The notes: a model not told the origin generated them from the sequence alone. Positions 7,805 to 16,586 are shown, counted from the first letter of the stretch. The stretch: 29,873 nucleotides of DNA from Bermanella sp034112345 (GCA_034112345.1 JAWUVN010000107.1:1-29873); one strand, 5' to 3'. A program made the numbers and translations.

Positions 7805-8056
7805 ATGGAATGCCGACTGGGCTGTGGAGCGTGCTGTATAGCACCCTCTATCAATAGCCCAATTCCAGGAATGCCAAATGGAAAGCAAGCAGGTGAGCGC
7901 TGCATTCAGCTTGATCAAGACAACCTGTGTAAAGTATTTGCGTTGCCAGAGCGTCCTGACTTTTGCGATCGCTTTAAAGCTGACTTTGAAGTGTGTGGCA
8001 CGACTAATCAGCAAGCTTTAGATAACCTAATACATTTAGAGCACATTACGTCTTAA
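7805..8056 (+). CDS. YkgJ-type cysteine cluster protein
   Basis: A small protein of 83 residues with eight cysteines: Cys3, 7, 10, 11, 33, 42, 54 and 64. The N-terminal pattern C-x3-C-x2-CC (MECRLGCGACC) followed by spaced cysteines and the PERPDFCDRFK segment is typical of the YkgJ/UPF0153 family, thought to bind zinc or an iron-sulfur cluster. No biochemical role is established for this short version. An AAGGAAA ribosome site precedes the ATG. It is followed after 18 bases by the NIF3-like gene on the same strand, so they probably share a transcript. Confidence 0.85.
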   Translation: MECRLGCGACCIAPSINSPIPGMPNGKQAGERCIQLDQDNLCKVFALPERPDFCDRFKADFEVCGTTNQQALDNLIHLEHITS

Positions 8057-8074
8057 ATTTAAAAAGCGACCATC

Positions 8075-8386
8075 ATGTATCGAATTAACGTGTATATTCC
8101 TGCCACTCATTTAGGCGATGTTAAGCAAGCGATGTTTGATGCTGGTGCGGGTAGAATTGGAAATTATGACCAATGCTGCTGGCAGGTAAAAGGCCAGGGG
8201 CAGTTTCGGCCTTTAACAGGGAGTCATGCGTTTATTGGTAAAACGGATGCTCTTGAAACGGTTGAGGAATTTAAAGTAGAGCTTGTGTGTGAGGCGGCTA
8301 TTGCGGGTCAAGTGATCACCGCAATGAAAGCGGCTCACCCTTACGAAGAGCCTGCTTATGATGTCTATCAACCTATATTGCTCTAG
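8075..8386 (+). CDS. Stand-alone NIF3-like (PII/CutA-like) domain protein
   Basis: This 103-residue protein resembles the middle, CutA/PII-like domain found inserted in many NIF3/YqfO-type proteins. Signatures are the N-terminal strand YRINVYIP, GAGRIGNYDQCCW (about 23-35), GQFRPLTGSHAFIG (about 41-54) and the terminal AAHPYEEPAYDVYQ. The metal-binding NIF3 core domains are absent, as in other stand-alone homologues. The function is unknown. It lies 18 bases downstream of the YkgJ-type gene and converges with the Nudix gene, whose stop is 29 bases away. Only a weak ribosome site is visible. Confidence 0.8.
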   Translation: MYRINVYIPATHLGDVKQAMFDAGAGRIGNYDQCCWQVKGQGQFRPLTGSHAFIGKTDALETVEEFKVELVCEAAIAGQVITAMKAAHPYEEPAYDVYQPILL

Positions 8387-8415
8387 CGGATTGGCATTTT
8401 TATTTAGCCTTTGAA

Positions 8416-8991
8416 CTACTTTTTATTTTCAGTTTTAACCGCATCTCTAACCCTTTGGGATGGGTGGATATCAAACACACGGGTTTTCAGTTCGCCTTCT
8501 TCATTGTCTTCAATAAAATGCTTGATGGTTTGTTTGACCGTAGGAAAAGCAATGTTCTCCCAAGGGATATCATCTATCTCAAACAATTTTACGTCTAGGC
8601 TTTCGCTGGTTTTATTTGCGTGTTGTGCGCTTTCCATTTGGGCATGAAAAAAGATGTGCACTTGTGAAATAAATGGCACGCTTATACTGGTCAGTAGTTG
8701 TCCACATTTTAAGGTAATACCCGCTTCTTCGAATGTTTCGCGAAGGGCGCCTTCCTCTAAGCTTTCGCCTTCTTCCATGAATCCTGCTGGCAGTGTCCAA
8801 TAACCTAATCTGGGTTCGATGGCGCGCTTACACAGTAAAATTTTATTTTCAAATACGGGTAGGGTGCCAGCAATAATTCTAGGGTTCTGATAATGGATCG
8901 TTGAGCACTGAGAACAAATCGCTCGTTTTCGATTGTCACCTTCTGGGACACTGTACTTTACGGAGTGGCCGCAATCGCTACAAAATTTCAT
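8416..8991 (-). CDS. Nudix hydrolase with N-terminal zinc ribbon
   Basis: A 191-residue Nudix hydrolase that cleaves a nucleoside diphosphate linked to another group. The N-terminus has a zinc ribbon, CxxC at residues 4-7 and CxxC at 26-29, as in NudC/COG1051-like proteins. The canonical Nudix box GX5EX7REUXEEXGU is complete at residues 70-92, beginning GFMEEGESLEEG and ending RETFEEAGI. It lacks the long N-terminal half of true NADH pyrophosphatase NudC, so the substrate is unresolved (NADH, ADP-ribose or another nucleotide). The ATG has an AAGG sequence about 8 bases upstream. It converges with the NIF3-like gene. Confidence 0.88.
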   Translation of the reverse strand: MKFCSDCGHSVKYSVPEGDNRKRAICSQCSTIHYQNPRIIAGTLPVFENKILLCKRAIEPRLGYWTLPAGFMEEGESLEEGALRETFEEAGITLKCGQLLTSISVPFISQVHIFFHAQMESAQHANKTSESLDVKLFEIDDIPWENIAFPTVKQTIKHFIEDNEEGELKTRVFDIHPSQRVRDAVKTENKK

Positions 8992-9115
8992 AGGAACACC
9001 TTAACCAATAATAACTGAGTATAGCGGGCACGCCTTATTAGGCATAGAGTCTAGTAATGTAATGAGAAAACGGCTGAAAGAAATCAACCGTGCATATGGA
9101 TTATTCACTGAAGAA

Positions 9116-9442
9116 TTAAAAGGCCGAACGGGTGAAAGACAATACAACAGCTTCTTCTTTTGGAGCTTCAATGGGTTTGTCTTTACCATCAATAAACCCT
9201 TTTAATTGATGTAAAGATTCATGCATCATTCTACTAATGCTAATACATGACGCCATAGGTGACTTAGCCAATCGGCGTTGGCCATCAATTTGAAACTGAA
9301 GACCTTCTAAGCGATTTCGGTATTCAGAAGGGGCTGCTTGAATGGCTGTTTGAACGTACTCTTGGCGTAATCGTTCAAGGGCGTCGGGATCGTTTATGGC
9401 CATATTCTTTAGGCGCTCAAAACTGGGTAATACTGTATTCAT
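9116..9442 (-). CDS. DUF3135 family protein
   Basis: A 108-residue soluble protein that fits the DUF3135 family of gammaproteobacteria, which has no known function. Characteristic parts are LPSFERLKNMAINDPDALE (about 5-23), FQIDGQRRLAKSPMASC (about 50-66) and the helix ISRMMHESLHQL. It has no signal peptide or membrane segment and is predicted mostly helical. A GGGG stretch precedes the start ATG. It is transcribed from the AT-rich gap 9443-9871 and followed by the Nudix gene on the same strand about 124 bases later. Confidence 0.78.
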   Translation of the reverse strand: MNTVLPSFERLKNMAINDPDALERLRQEYVQTAIQAAPSEYRNRLEGLQFQIDGQRRLAKSPMASCISISRMMHESLHQLKGFIDGKDKPIEAPKEEAVVLSFTRSAF

Positions 9443-9871
9443 TTTATGGACCCCAAAAAAATGACGAATTAAATTTGTTTTATAGTGAAACTAGTCTACC
9501 TGTCATTTTACCGCCGCATAAGCTTGAAAAACACACAATTATCAGGCAGTACTGGCGATATTGGAGTACGTAAGTGTGAGGAACTTTTGTTAAGATTGTA
9601 TAAATACTCTTTTAAAACAAAGGGTTACATTTTTAATGGCAAGATTGTGTTCCGCTTCTAATTGTTCTTAGTAATAAAAAGCCAATTGAGCAGTCTATAA
9701 TCATATAAAGCTAATGATAAAAACTGAGTATAAAGCCCGTCTAGTGAGTGTTTTAGCATTATTTAAGCACCCAGATTGGATGCTTAATCTTAATAAAATG
9801 AATATGCCATGAATAATGAGCTGAAGTGATAATCATAATTGGTTAAAATACGACCAGATTTAGAGGTGTAT
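9443..9871. other. AT-rich intergenic region without a gene
   Basis: About 430 bases between divergent DUF3135 and CoA pyrophosphatase genes, and I find no credible coding frame. It holds an imperfect hairpin at 9763-9787: TTAAGCA pairs with TGCTTAA, then after one mismatch CCA pairs with TGG. There are also several scattered TATAAT-like words (for example near 9696). No promoter pair with correct spacing could be defended. A small RNA is possible but not supported. Confidence 0.5.
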
Positions 9872-10471
9872 ATGGGTTTAACTAGCTTAATAGAGCAGGT
9901 AAAAGCACACGAGCCTAGGGTGCTGGGATTAGATAAGCTGGCAAGTGCGGCGGTATTGATTGCCATTACAGATCAGCTAGAGCCCGAGGTGATTCTAACT
10001 CTGCGTTCAAGTGAGATGCCCACACATAAAGGTGAGGTAGCTTTTCCTGGTGGTAAGGTGGAGGATTCGGATGCCGACTTTACAGCCACAGCATTGCGAG
10101 AAGCTCACGAGGAGATAGGCTTGTCTCCCGATTCGGTTATCGTGATTGGTGAATTGGATCAGGTGGTTTCGCGTTATGGATTTTTAGTCACGCCAGTTCT
10201 AGGAATTGTGCCAGAAAATGTAACGCTAACAGAAGAGTCCGGTGAAATAGATTCAGTGTTCAGAGTGCCGCTTAAATTCTTTTTAGATGGCCAGCCTGAT
10301 CAAATTGATCAGTTTGGTAGCTTTAGAGGGCCTCGATGGTACTTCGAACGCTATACTATTTGGGGGTTAACCGCAGTCATGCTGGCTGAAATGTTTAATC
10401 GTTTTTACGATACCGAATTTGAATTAGCTATTGGGAATGTTAATGAATATTTAGAAAGCCGAAAACAATAA
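9872..10471 (+). CDS. CoA pyrophosphatase, Nudix family (NudL-like)
   Basis: A 199-residue Nudix protein of the NudL/YeaB type, which splits coenzyme A to 4'-phosphopantetheine and 3',5'-ADP. The family-specific segment ILTLRSSEMPTHKGEVAFPG precedes the Nudix box, where GGKVEDSDADFTATA and REAHEEIGL are seen. The open frame begins at TTG 9839, but ATG 9872 is preferred because AGAGG lies 5 bases upstream and the family usually starts shortly before the first helix. It is followed by the gamma carbonic anhydrase-like gene after 78 bases. Confidence 0.87.
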   Translation: MGLTSLIEQVKAHEPRVLGLDKLASAAVLIAITDQLEPEVILTLRSSEMPTHKGEVAFPGGKVEDSDADFTATALREAHEEIGLSPDSVIVIGELDQVVSRYGFLVTPVLGIVPENVTLTEESGEIDSVFRVPLKFFLDGQPDQIDQFGSFRGPRWYFERYTIWGLTAVMLAEMFNRFYDTEFELAIGNVNEYLESRKQ

Positions 10472-10549
10472 ATAAAATGACAAGGTGCTAATTTCTAAAA
10501 ATGCATCTTTGAATATTTTAAATCAATAAAAATAAATATAGGTTTTAAA

Positions 10550-11092
10550 ATGGTTTACGCATTAGACGATAGAGAAGTACAAGTTTTAGGTGAAGAATAT
10601 TTTATAGCGGATAGCGCTGATGTAATTGGTAGCGTAGTACTGCATAACAATGCATCAATTTGGTTTAATGTGGTTGTAAGAGCCGATAATGATGTTATTA
10701 CCATAGGTGAAGACTCTAACGTACAAGATGGTTCTGTTTTACATACCGATCCTGGTTTTAAATTGAATATTGGAAAAGGTGTAACGATAGGCCATAAAGC
10801 CATGCTGCATGGCTGTGATGTGGGTGACTATACGCTGGTGGGTATAAATAGTGTTATTTTAAACGGGGCTAAAATTGGTAAGCACTGCCTGATTGGTGCC
10901 AATACACTTGTGCCCGAAGGCATGGTAATTCCTGATGGCTCTATGGTGGTGGGCAGCCCAGCAAAAATCAAAAAAGAATTAAGTGAAAGCCAAAAAAAGC
11001 AGTTGGAAATGAGTGCGCAATTTTATGTGCAAAACTTTAAGCGTTATAAAACTAAGCTAACAGAACAAAAAGCATTTGCCAAACAAAAGTAA
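10550..11092 (+). CDS. Gamma-carbonic anhydrase-like hexapeptide protein (YrdA type)
   Basis: A 180-residue left-handed beta-helix protein built of hexapeptide repeats, such as ADVIGSVVLHNNASIWFN, VIGEDSNVQDGSVLHTDPG and IGKGVTIGHKAMLHGCDVGD. The histidines in VLHTD, GHKA and LHGC match the three zinc ligands of gamma-class carbonic anhydrases. YrdA/CaiE-type members, however, often show little or no carbonic anhydrase activity. A helical C-terminal tail (ESQKKQLEMSAQFYVQNFK) is typical of the family. Length and motifs are intact. It is followed by the DUF1289 gene, a pairing that suggests a shared transcript. Confidence 0.92.
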   Translation: MVYALDDREVQVLGEEYFIADSADVIGSVVLHNNASIWFNVVVRADNDVITIGEDSNVQDGSVLHTDPGFKLNIGKGVTIGHKAMLHGCDVGDYTLVGINSVILNGAKIGKHCLIGANTLVPEGMVIPDGSMVVGSPAKIKKELSESQKKQLEMSAQFYVQNFKRYKTKLTEQKAFAKQK

Positions 11093-11158
11093 TTACTAAA
11101 AAATGGCGTGCCTAATACGTTGGCCCCATTTAAAGACAGAGATTAGACGTACTGACTT

Positions 11159-11365
11159 ATGACAGATCAAAAAAATATATTTGGAATGGTTAAGAGCCCT
11201 TGCATTGCAGTATGCGCACTGGATGAAAATGACGTGTGTATAGGGTGCTATCGCACAGGTGAAGAGATAACCCAGTGGGGTGAAATGGATAACCAGAAGA
11301 AATCTGAAGTCATGAAGGACGTTGTAAAACGCGAAGCCGGTTCGGGTAATCTGATGACGTTTTAA
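11159..11365 (+). CDS. DUF1289 family small cysteine protein
   Basis: A 68-residue protein with the DUF1289 signature SPCIAVCALDENDVCIGCYR (residues 13-32), which places four cysteines as C-x3-C-x7-C-x2-C, followed by the conserved EEITQWGEM. The cysteines probably bind metal (zinc or Fe-S), but the function is unknown. It lies 66 bases after the gamma carbonic anhydrase-like gene on the same strand and is followed by a weak terminator. Length is normal for the family. Confidence 0.88.
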   Translation: MTDQKNIFGMVKSPCIAVCALDENDVCIGCYRTGEEITQWGEMDNQKKSEVMKDVVKREAGSGNLMTF

Positions 11366-11394
11366 GTTAGAGCCCATATGAAGTTAACGAGAAG

Positions 11395-11432
11395 AAGCCA
11401 GTACTGCCAAATAAAGGGAGGCTGGCTTTTTT
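11395..11432 (+). terminator. Probable terminator after the DUF1289 gene
   Basis: AAGCCAG (11395-11401) pairs with CTGGCTT (11422-11428), followed by a run of T to 11432. The 20-base loop makes it weaker than usual. Position 30 bases after the stop codon supports it. Confidence 0.55.
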
Positions 11433-11535
11433 AGTTTCGGGTGGAGGGTCGTTAGGTTGCAGTCTAGTTTCATCTGAATGCAGACTTCCTTATACTGCTT
11501 TCAGTTAAAGAGAATTTAAAAATAGAGATGAATAT

Positions 11536-12747
11536 ATGTCAGTAACCATTGGTACACCGTTAAGTCCTTCAGCTAAAAAGGTAATGTTATGCGGATCTGG
11601 TGAACTGGGCAAAGAAGTCGCCATCGAATTGCAGCGCTTAGGCGTCGAGGTGATCGCGGTAGACCGCTATAAAAACGCTCCAGCCATGCAAGTAGCACAT
11701 CGCAGTCATACCATTAGCATGTTAGATGGGGATGCTTTGCGGGCGGTTATTGAGCTTGAGAAACCTGATTTGATCGTGCCAGAGATTGAAGCCATTGCCA
11801 CAGATACATTGGCAGAACTTGAAAGCGAAGGCTTTACGGTCATACCAACGGCACGTGCTACCCAGCTCACGATGAACCGAGAAGGTATTCGCCGGTTAGC
11901 GGCAGAAGAGCTGGAATTAAAAACCAGTGCGTTTGAATTTGCTCAAAGCAAAGAAGAATATGTAAGCGCAATTAATAATATTGGATTGCCGTGTGTGATC
12001 AAACCCATCATGAGTTCGTCTGGTAAGGGGCAGTCATTACTGCGTGATGAAAGCGAGATTGATGCGGCTTGGGATTACGCTCAAGAAGGCGGCCGTGCAG
12101 GTAAAGGCAAGGTAATTGTTGAAGGGTTTGTAGACTTTGATTTTGAAATCACACTTCTAACCATTCGACACAGAGATACTAATGGTGATATGACAACATC
12201 ATATTGTGCGCCCATTGGTCATAGACAAGAAGGTGGTGACTATCAAGAGTCATGGCAGCCACAAGCCATGACAGGCGAAGCACTGCTGGCAGCTCAAGAT
12301 ATGGCAAAAAAAGTCACCAGTGCGCTGGGCGGTAAAGGTTTATTTGGTGTTGAGTTATTCATTAAAGGAAATGAAGTGATCTTTAGTGAAGTATCTCCAC
12401 GGCCTCACGATACAGGTCTAGTTACACTGATTTCTCAGGACTTATCTGAGTTCGCGCTACACGCCCGTGCTATTTTAGATTTACCGATTCCCGTAGTGAA
12501 TAAAACAGTTAAACAAAACGGCCCAAGCGCATCGTCTGTTATTTTGGTGTCAGGCGAAAGTCAAAACGTGAGCTTTGGCAATTTAGATAAGGCACTGTGT
12601 ATTCCTAATACGCAGCTGCGATTATTTGGTAAGCCAGAAGTGAGTGGTTCGCGCAGAATGGGTGTCGCTTTAGCAACGGGTGAAACGATAGAGCAAGCAA
12701 AAGAAATTGCGATGAAGTGCTCGGGCTTGGTTCAAGTCGCGCTGTAG
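11536..12747 (+). CDS. purT: Formate-dependent phosphoribosylglycinamide formyltransferase
   Basis: PurT makes formyl-GAR from GAR, formate and ATP in purine synthesis, an alternative to folate-dependent PurN. The 403-residue protein has the N-terminal dinucleotide-like fold KVMLCGSGELGKEVAIELQR (about 15-34). The ATP-grasp region includes GLPCVIKPIMSSSGKGQSL (about 150-168) and the metal-binding FSEVSPRPHDTGLVTL near 290. It ends with GSRRMGVALATG. Length is close to that of the E. coli enzyme. A TATACT -10-like word at 11491-11496 lies ahead of it. It is convergent with the DMT transporter gene. Confidence 0.97.
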   Translation: MSVTIGTPLSPSAKKVMLCGSGELGKEVAIELQRLGVEVIAVDRYKNAPAMQVAHRSHTISMLDGDALRAVIELEKPDLIVPEIEAIATDTLAELESEGFTVIPTARATQLTMNREGIRRLAAEELELKTSAFEFAQSKEEYVSAINNIGLPCVIKPIMSSSGKGQSLLRDESEIDAAWDYAQEGGRAGKGKVIVEGFVDFDFEITLLTIRHRDTNGDMTTSYCAPIGHRQEGGDYQESWQPQAMTGEALLAAQDMAKKVTSALGGKGLFGVELFIKGNEVIFSEVSPRPHDTGLVTLISQDLSEFALHARAILDLPIPVVNKTVKQNGPSASSVILVSGESQNVSFGNLDKALCIPNTQLRLFGKPEVSGSRRMGVALATGETIEQAKEIAMKCSGLVQVAL

Positions 12748-12773
12748 AGTTTTATTTTTTATCATTAATGCGT

Positions 12774-13673
12774 TTACTTGCGCATGATACCAATGGCTAC
12801 AATTCCACCTACCACCATGCCGCCGCCAATGAGCTGCATGGTATTTAAAAATTGCCCCAAAAAAATGTAACCTAAAAACAACGATGCCACCGGCTCAAAA
12901 TTTAGAATCGGTGAGTTACGTCCCATATCGAGTTTATGGGCTAAAACAAATAGTAAGGTTGATGCTACACCGTAAAAAATAGATAAGCCTAGCAACCCCA
13001 TCCAACCATTCATGTTTGTGGGTAATTCAATGCTGCCAGGCATCACGCCCATGCCACCAAGCACTACCATGCATGTAATCACTATGATCATGGTATAGCT
13101 GCTTCTTACCGAACCTGGCACGTTACCTAATTGATACTGAGTTATCCACATGGCAATGGTGAGAAGTACCGCTGATAAAAAACCAAGACCTACGCCCATA
13201 ATCCATTGGGCCTCTAGCTTGATAGAAAAATCGATATCTAAAACAAAAAACAGCCCAAATAAAATCAACGATAAAATAGCTAGAGTTTTGGTGTTCGGAT
13301 CTTTTTTGCCTTTAATCCAGCTTAAAACAATAAACATAACAGGCCAGGTGTTCACCAGTAATAATGCCAGTGCAACTGGAATACGAGTGATGGCGGAATA
13401 CAAACAAATACTTTGAATAGCAATTAAAAGCCCTAATAGAACCTGCCACTTAATAAGCGGTTTGGATATTTTTAGAGGGGCCCTGCGAATCAGAATAATC
13501 ATGCCCATTAAGCATAATGCCATTCCTGCTCTGGCTAAAACGGCCAGTAATAAACCAGTGCCATTATCAAAAGCAATGCGTGCAGCAATATGATTGCTGG
13601 CAAATAGAACGGCACATAGCAGTAATGTAAAAATAGTAATAGGACGAGATATTAATGTGAAATTCTGTGTCAT
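12774..13673 (-). CDS. DMT superfamily (EamA-type) inner-membrane transporter
   Basis: A 299-residue protein with about ten hydrophobic helices, arranged as two EamA repeats of five helices each (about 12-142 and 155-298). Typical features are LLFASNHIAARIAF in helix 1, VALALLLVNTWPVMFIVLSW at the end of repeat one, and NFEPVASLFLGYIFLGQ in repeat two, the conserved P-V-A-x-L/F segment. Such proteins export metabolites or amino acids, and the substrate here is unknown. It is the only gene on its strand between purT (convergent, 26-base gap) and the upstream exported protein gene, which ends 40 bases before it. Confidence 0.88.
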   Translation of the reverse strand: MTQNFTLISRPITIFTLLLCAVLFASNHIAARIAFDNGTGLLLAVLARAGMALCLMGMIILIRRAPLKISKPLIKWQVLLGLLIAIQSICLYSAITRIPVALALLLVNTWPVMFIVLSWIKGKKDPNTKTLAILSLILFGLFFVLDIDFSIKLEAQWIMGVGLGFLSAVLLTIAMWITQYQLGNVPGSVRSSYTMIIVITCMVVLGGMGVMPGSIELPTNMNGWMGLLGLSIFYGVASTLLFVLAHKLDMGRNSPILNFEPVASLFLGYIFLGQFLNTMQLIGGGMVVGGIVAIGIMRK

Positions 13674-13713
13674 TAGTGATTCGTCATTAATGTAACGTTA
13701 TAGATTGTCAGTT

Positions 13714-14379
13714 TTACAACTTCACGTTGGCAGTATATGGAAAGCGAAAGTGCAGCATGGCGTAGTTTTCAGTCATTTGGCCAAGGTACTCCCCATTTGA
13801 TAATTCATCTTCAATATGCCAAGAATAGTTTTGTCCAATCTCAAGCTGAAAGTAGCGGAAAGGTGTGAGGGTAATGTTATAGCCTGCTACGGCACCTAGA
13901 CTTAGAAAATGATTTTCATCAAACAGATCATTCTCCATATACAGATATGTCAATCTAGCGCCTATGTTTGCACCGGCCGATAAAAAGCCAGTGCCAATGC
14001 CAATAGATAAATCAGGCCCAAGATTAACACCGTATACTTTATCACTGCCATCATCTGAGCTAGTAAAATATATGCTGTCTGGCAGGGGGAAGGGGTTATA
14101 GCTTAATTCCGTGCTTTGAAGCCATTTAGGTGCATTTTTTGGCAGCTTATCTTTGAGTGATTTAATCGTTTTTGCTTCAATGGTTCCAGCTAAAGATGGT
14201 TTGAATACATATACCTTTTGGTTGTTAGATGTAATGTCTACATCGCTTACTAGGTGGCCGAATCCAAGTCCCAGATCGATCAATACAGGGACTTCAATTT
14301 CTTCTTTGGGTGCGGCTTGAGTAAAGGATACGAAAAAAAGGCTTATAGCGAGTGACGCTATCGCAGGATAGGATTTCAT
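13714..14379 (-). CDS. Exported beta-rich hypothetical protein, possibly outer membrane
   Basis: A 221-residue protein with an N-terminal signal peptide: MKSYPAIASLAISLFFVSF, then TQAAPK with cleavage probably after TQA. The rest shows alternating polar/hydrophobic stretches (LSIGIGTGFLSAGANIG, ARLTYLYMEN, FLSLGAVAGYNITLT) and ends in aromatic-rich strands, suggesting an outer-membrane beta-barrel or lipocalin-like fold. The C-terminal residue is leucine rather than the usual phenylalanine of outer-membrane proteins, so insertion is uncertain. AAGGA lies before the start ATG. It follows the CorC-type gene by 51 bases on the same strand. I recognise no named family. Confidence 0.6.
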   Translation of the reverse strand: MKSYPAIASLAISLFFVSFTQAAPKEEIEVPVLIDLGLGFGHLVSDVDITSNNQKVYVFKPSLAGTIEAKTIKSLKDKLPKNAPKWLQSTELSYNPFPLPDSIYFTSSDDGSDKVYGVNLGPDLSIGIGTGFLSAGANIGARLTYLYMENDLFDENHFLSLGAVAGYNITLTPFRYFQLEIGQNYSWHIEDELSNGEYLGQMTENYAMLHFRFPYTANVKL

Positions 14380-14430
14380 GAGAAGGTCCTTTTCTCTTGT
14401 TAAGTTTACGTTGGTAGCTAAGCCGATAAA

Positions 14431-15699
14431 TTAGCTGTCTGCCCCTAATATTCTAGCTGAAGCAATGGTATTGGCTTTTACTTTCAAAATTTCAATTTTA
14501 TAACCATCTAGCTTTAAGCATATATTGCTATCTGGAATCGACTCTAAGTATTCTATGATTAAACCGCTGAAGGTTTTAGGCCCGGTAATAGTTAGGTCAA
14601 ATTTTAGAGCTTTATTTAAATCACGAATGTTAGTTGAGCCATCAATGATAAAGCTGCCATCATCTTGTGGCGTAATATCTTGGCTGGTAGATGACATGTC
14701 GCTGGTGAAATCGCCTACTATCTCTTCAAGAATATCTTCTAATGTGGCAATGCCTTGAACATTACCGTATTCATCAACCACAATCGCAATTCGACGTTGC
14801 TGTTTTTGAAAATTGAACAGTTGATTGTGAAGCTGGGCCGTTTCAGGGATGAAGTAGGGCTCTCGTGTCACTTGTAATAATTCAGCTTTGTTAAATGTCC
14901 CTTGAGACAAAACCTTGGCAGCATTTCGCATATGCAGCATGCCAATCATATTGTTTATATTACCCTTCCAAACAGGTAAACGTGTGTGTTGACTTGATCG
15001 CAATAGGGTTTCTATATCGCGAATGTCATCATCTAGATCGATGCCCACAATTTCATTTCGGGGAATCATGATGTCGTTTACACGCACCGTTTCTAGATCA
15101 AGAATAGATAGCAGCATTTGCTGACGCTTAGCAGGGATTAGTGCGCCTGCTTCATGAACCAGTGTTCTAAACTCTTCGGTGCTTAATAAATCCTTGCTGG
15201 CTTGTTCTAATTTAAGCCCAGTTATCTTGATTAAAAGATTAGCGATGCCATTTACCACGTAAACAAAAGGCATTAACAAAATTAAAAGAGGCTGAAGAAG
15301 AAAGCTGGCAGGGTATGCGATTTTTTCTGGGTGATTAGCCGCAATTGTTTTTGGGGTAACTTCAGAGAATATTAATATGGCCAAAGTTAATAATATGGTG
15401 GCAATTGATACCCCAAGTTCAGGGTTATCTACCCATATTCTCTGTGCAATTAAAGTGGCAATAGAGGCTGCCGCAATGTTAACAAAGTTATTTCCGATTA
15501 GTATCACGCCGATCAAGCGGTCGGTTCTGGCCAATAACTTGGATGCACGCTTAGCCCCGCTGTGCCCTTGTTTAGCCAAGTGACGCATTCGATAGCGGTT
15601 TAGGGACATCATTCCAGTCTCAGAACTGGAGAAAAAGGCTGAGAGGATAATCAGAAAGAATAAAGCCGTGAATAATAGGCTTAAAGGTATGTCGCTCAC
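14431..15699 (-). CDS. CNNM/CorC-type membrane protein (DUF21 plus CBS pair)
   Basis: A 422-residue protein of the YfjD/HlyC-CorC type, related to CNNM Mg2+ transporters. The DUF21 membrane domain covers about residues 1-190, with SSSETGMMSLNRYRM and EVTPKTIAANHPEKIAYP signatures. A CBS pair follows (about 205-330: NDIMIPRNEIVGIDLDDD and AIVVDEYGNVQGIATLEDI), then the CorC_HlyC C-terminal domain. Translation begins with GTG at 15699; no in-frame ATG fits near it. It lies 86 bases downstream of ypjD on the same strand. The yfjD-ypjD pair divergent from ffh is also seen in E. coli. The transported ion is likely Mg2+ or Co2+, but untested here. Confidence 0.88.
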   Translation of the reverse strand: MSDIPLSLLFTALFFLIILSAFFSSSETGMMSLNRYRMRHLAKQGHSGAKRASKLLARTDRLIGVILIGNNFVNIAAASIATLIAQRIWVDNPELGVSIATILLTLAILIFSEVTPKTIAANHPEKIAYPASFLLQPLLILLMPFVYVVNGIANLLIKITGLKLEQASKDLLSTEEFRTLVHEAGALIPAKRQQMLLSILDLETVRVNDIMIPRNEIVGIDLDDDIRDIETLLRSSQHTRLPVWKGNINNMIGMLHMRNAAKVLSQGTFNKAELLQVTREPYFIPETAQLHNQLFNFQKQQRRIAIVVDEYGNVQGIATLEDILEEIVGDFTSDMSSTSQDITPQDDGSFIIDGSTNIRDLNKALKFDLTITGPKTFSGLIIEYLESIPDSNICLKLDGYKIEILKVKANTIASARILGADS

Positions 15700-15785
15700 G
15701 CGGGTCTATCTCTATGTTAATGTTTCTGTAAGTGTACCAGAAAAAGCGTGAGTGAGTTTATATGCCAGCAGATAATGAGGCGTGC

Positions 15786-16586
15786 CTAGCCTTTGCCTAA
15801 AATGATCTCTAAAACAAGCTTACTGCCAAAGTAAGCAAGTATTAAGAAGCTTGTTCCCACAAGGGTCCACTTAGAAGCTACGTTGCCTCTCCAGCCAAAG
15901 CGCCAGTGACCCAGTTGAAGCGCTGAAAATGTTAACCAGGCCAGTAGGGTGAAGGTCGTTTTGTGGGCCAAATGCTGTGCGAATAGATCATCTAAAAATA
16001 AGAAGCCAGAACCAATAGAGAGCGTCAGCAGGAGCGTGCCTGCGCCTAGAATTTCAAATAACAAGCGATTCATTGTTTGCAGGGGGGGCAGAATTCTTAC
16101 AATGCCGGTCATATGCTTATGCTTTAGTTGGTAATCTTGAATAATCAGTAGGATTGCTTGAAAGGCTGCGATGGTTAAAATGCTATAAGCCATGATTGAT
16201 AATATGATGTGTGCAGCTAAGCCATTATCGGTAATGGTAAAAGACGGCTCATTAGTCGTGATAAGTAAGTTGAGCGCAAGCAGGGCTGCAGCCATTGGAA
16301 AAATACCGATAAATAAATTTTCTAAAGGTTTTTTCAGGGCGCTAGTAAGTATCATGATGCCAATCACAAGGGATATAAGCGATCCAACATTAAAGAAGCT
16401 AAAATTAATGCCATTATTGCTGCTAAGTTGAGTAAACCAAGAAACACCGTGTAATAGCACGGCAATCGAACCAAGCATAAGTACTTGTTTACGATTATCG
16501 GCCGTACGATCAGCAATGGCTTGATATTGGCGAAAACTGCTCAAGCAGTAAAAAATGATGGCAAAGACGGCTATTACGGTGGCCAT
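15786..16586 (-). CDS. ypjD: YpjD-like cytochrome c assembly family (CcsA/CcmC-type) membrane protein
   Basis: A 266-residue inner-membrane protein with about eight hydrophobic helices. It belongs to the cytochrome c assembly (CcmC/CcsA-like) superfamily, the YpjD branch. Landmarks are LLHGVSWFTQL (about 44-54), AHIILSIMAYSILTIAAFQA in the middle and the FTLLAWLTFSALQLG HWRFGW region near 225-250 with its histidine. No heme-handling role has been firmly shown for this branch; it always sits next to ffh, as here (divergent, 122 bases apart). AGGA precedes the start. Length is standard for the family. Confidence 0.88.
   Translation of the reverse strand: MATVIAVFAIIFYCLSSFRQYQAIADRTADNRKQVLMLGSIAVLLHGVSWFTQLSSNNGINFSFFNVGSLISLVIGIMILTSALKKPLENLFIGIFPMAAALLALNLLITTNEPSFTITDNGLAAHIILSIMAYSILTIAAFQAILLIIQDYQLKHKHMTGIVRILPPLQTMNRLLFEILGAGTLLLTLSIGSGFLFLDDLFAQHLAHKTTFTLLAWLTFSALQLGHWRFGWRGNVASKWTLVGTSFLILAYFGSKLVLEIILGKG

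Noticed and set aside
9001..9192. Minus-strand open frame upstream of the Nudix gene
   Set aside because: It overlaps the DUF3135 gene in another frame, has no recognisable protein character and no good start site.
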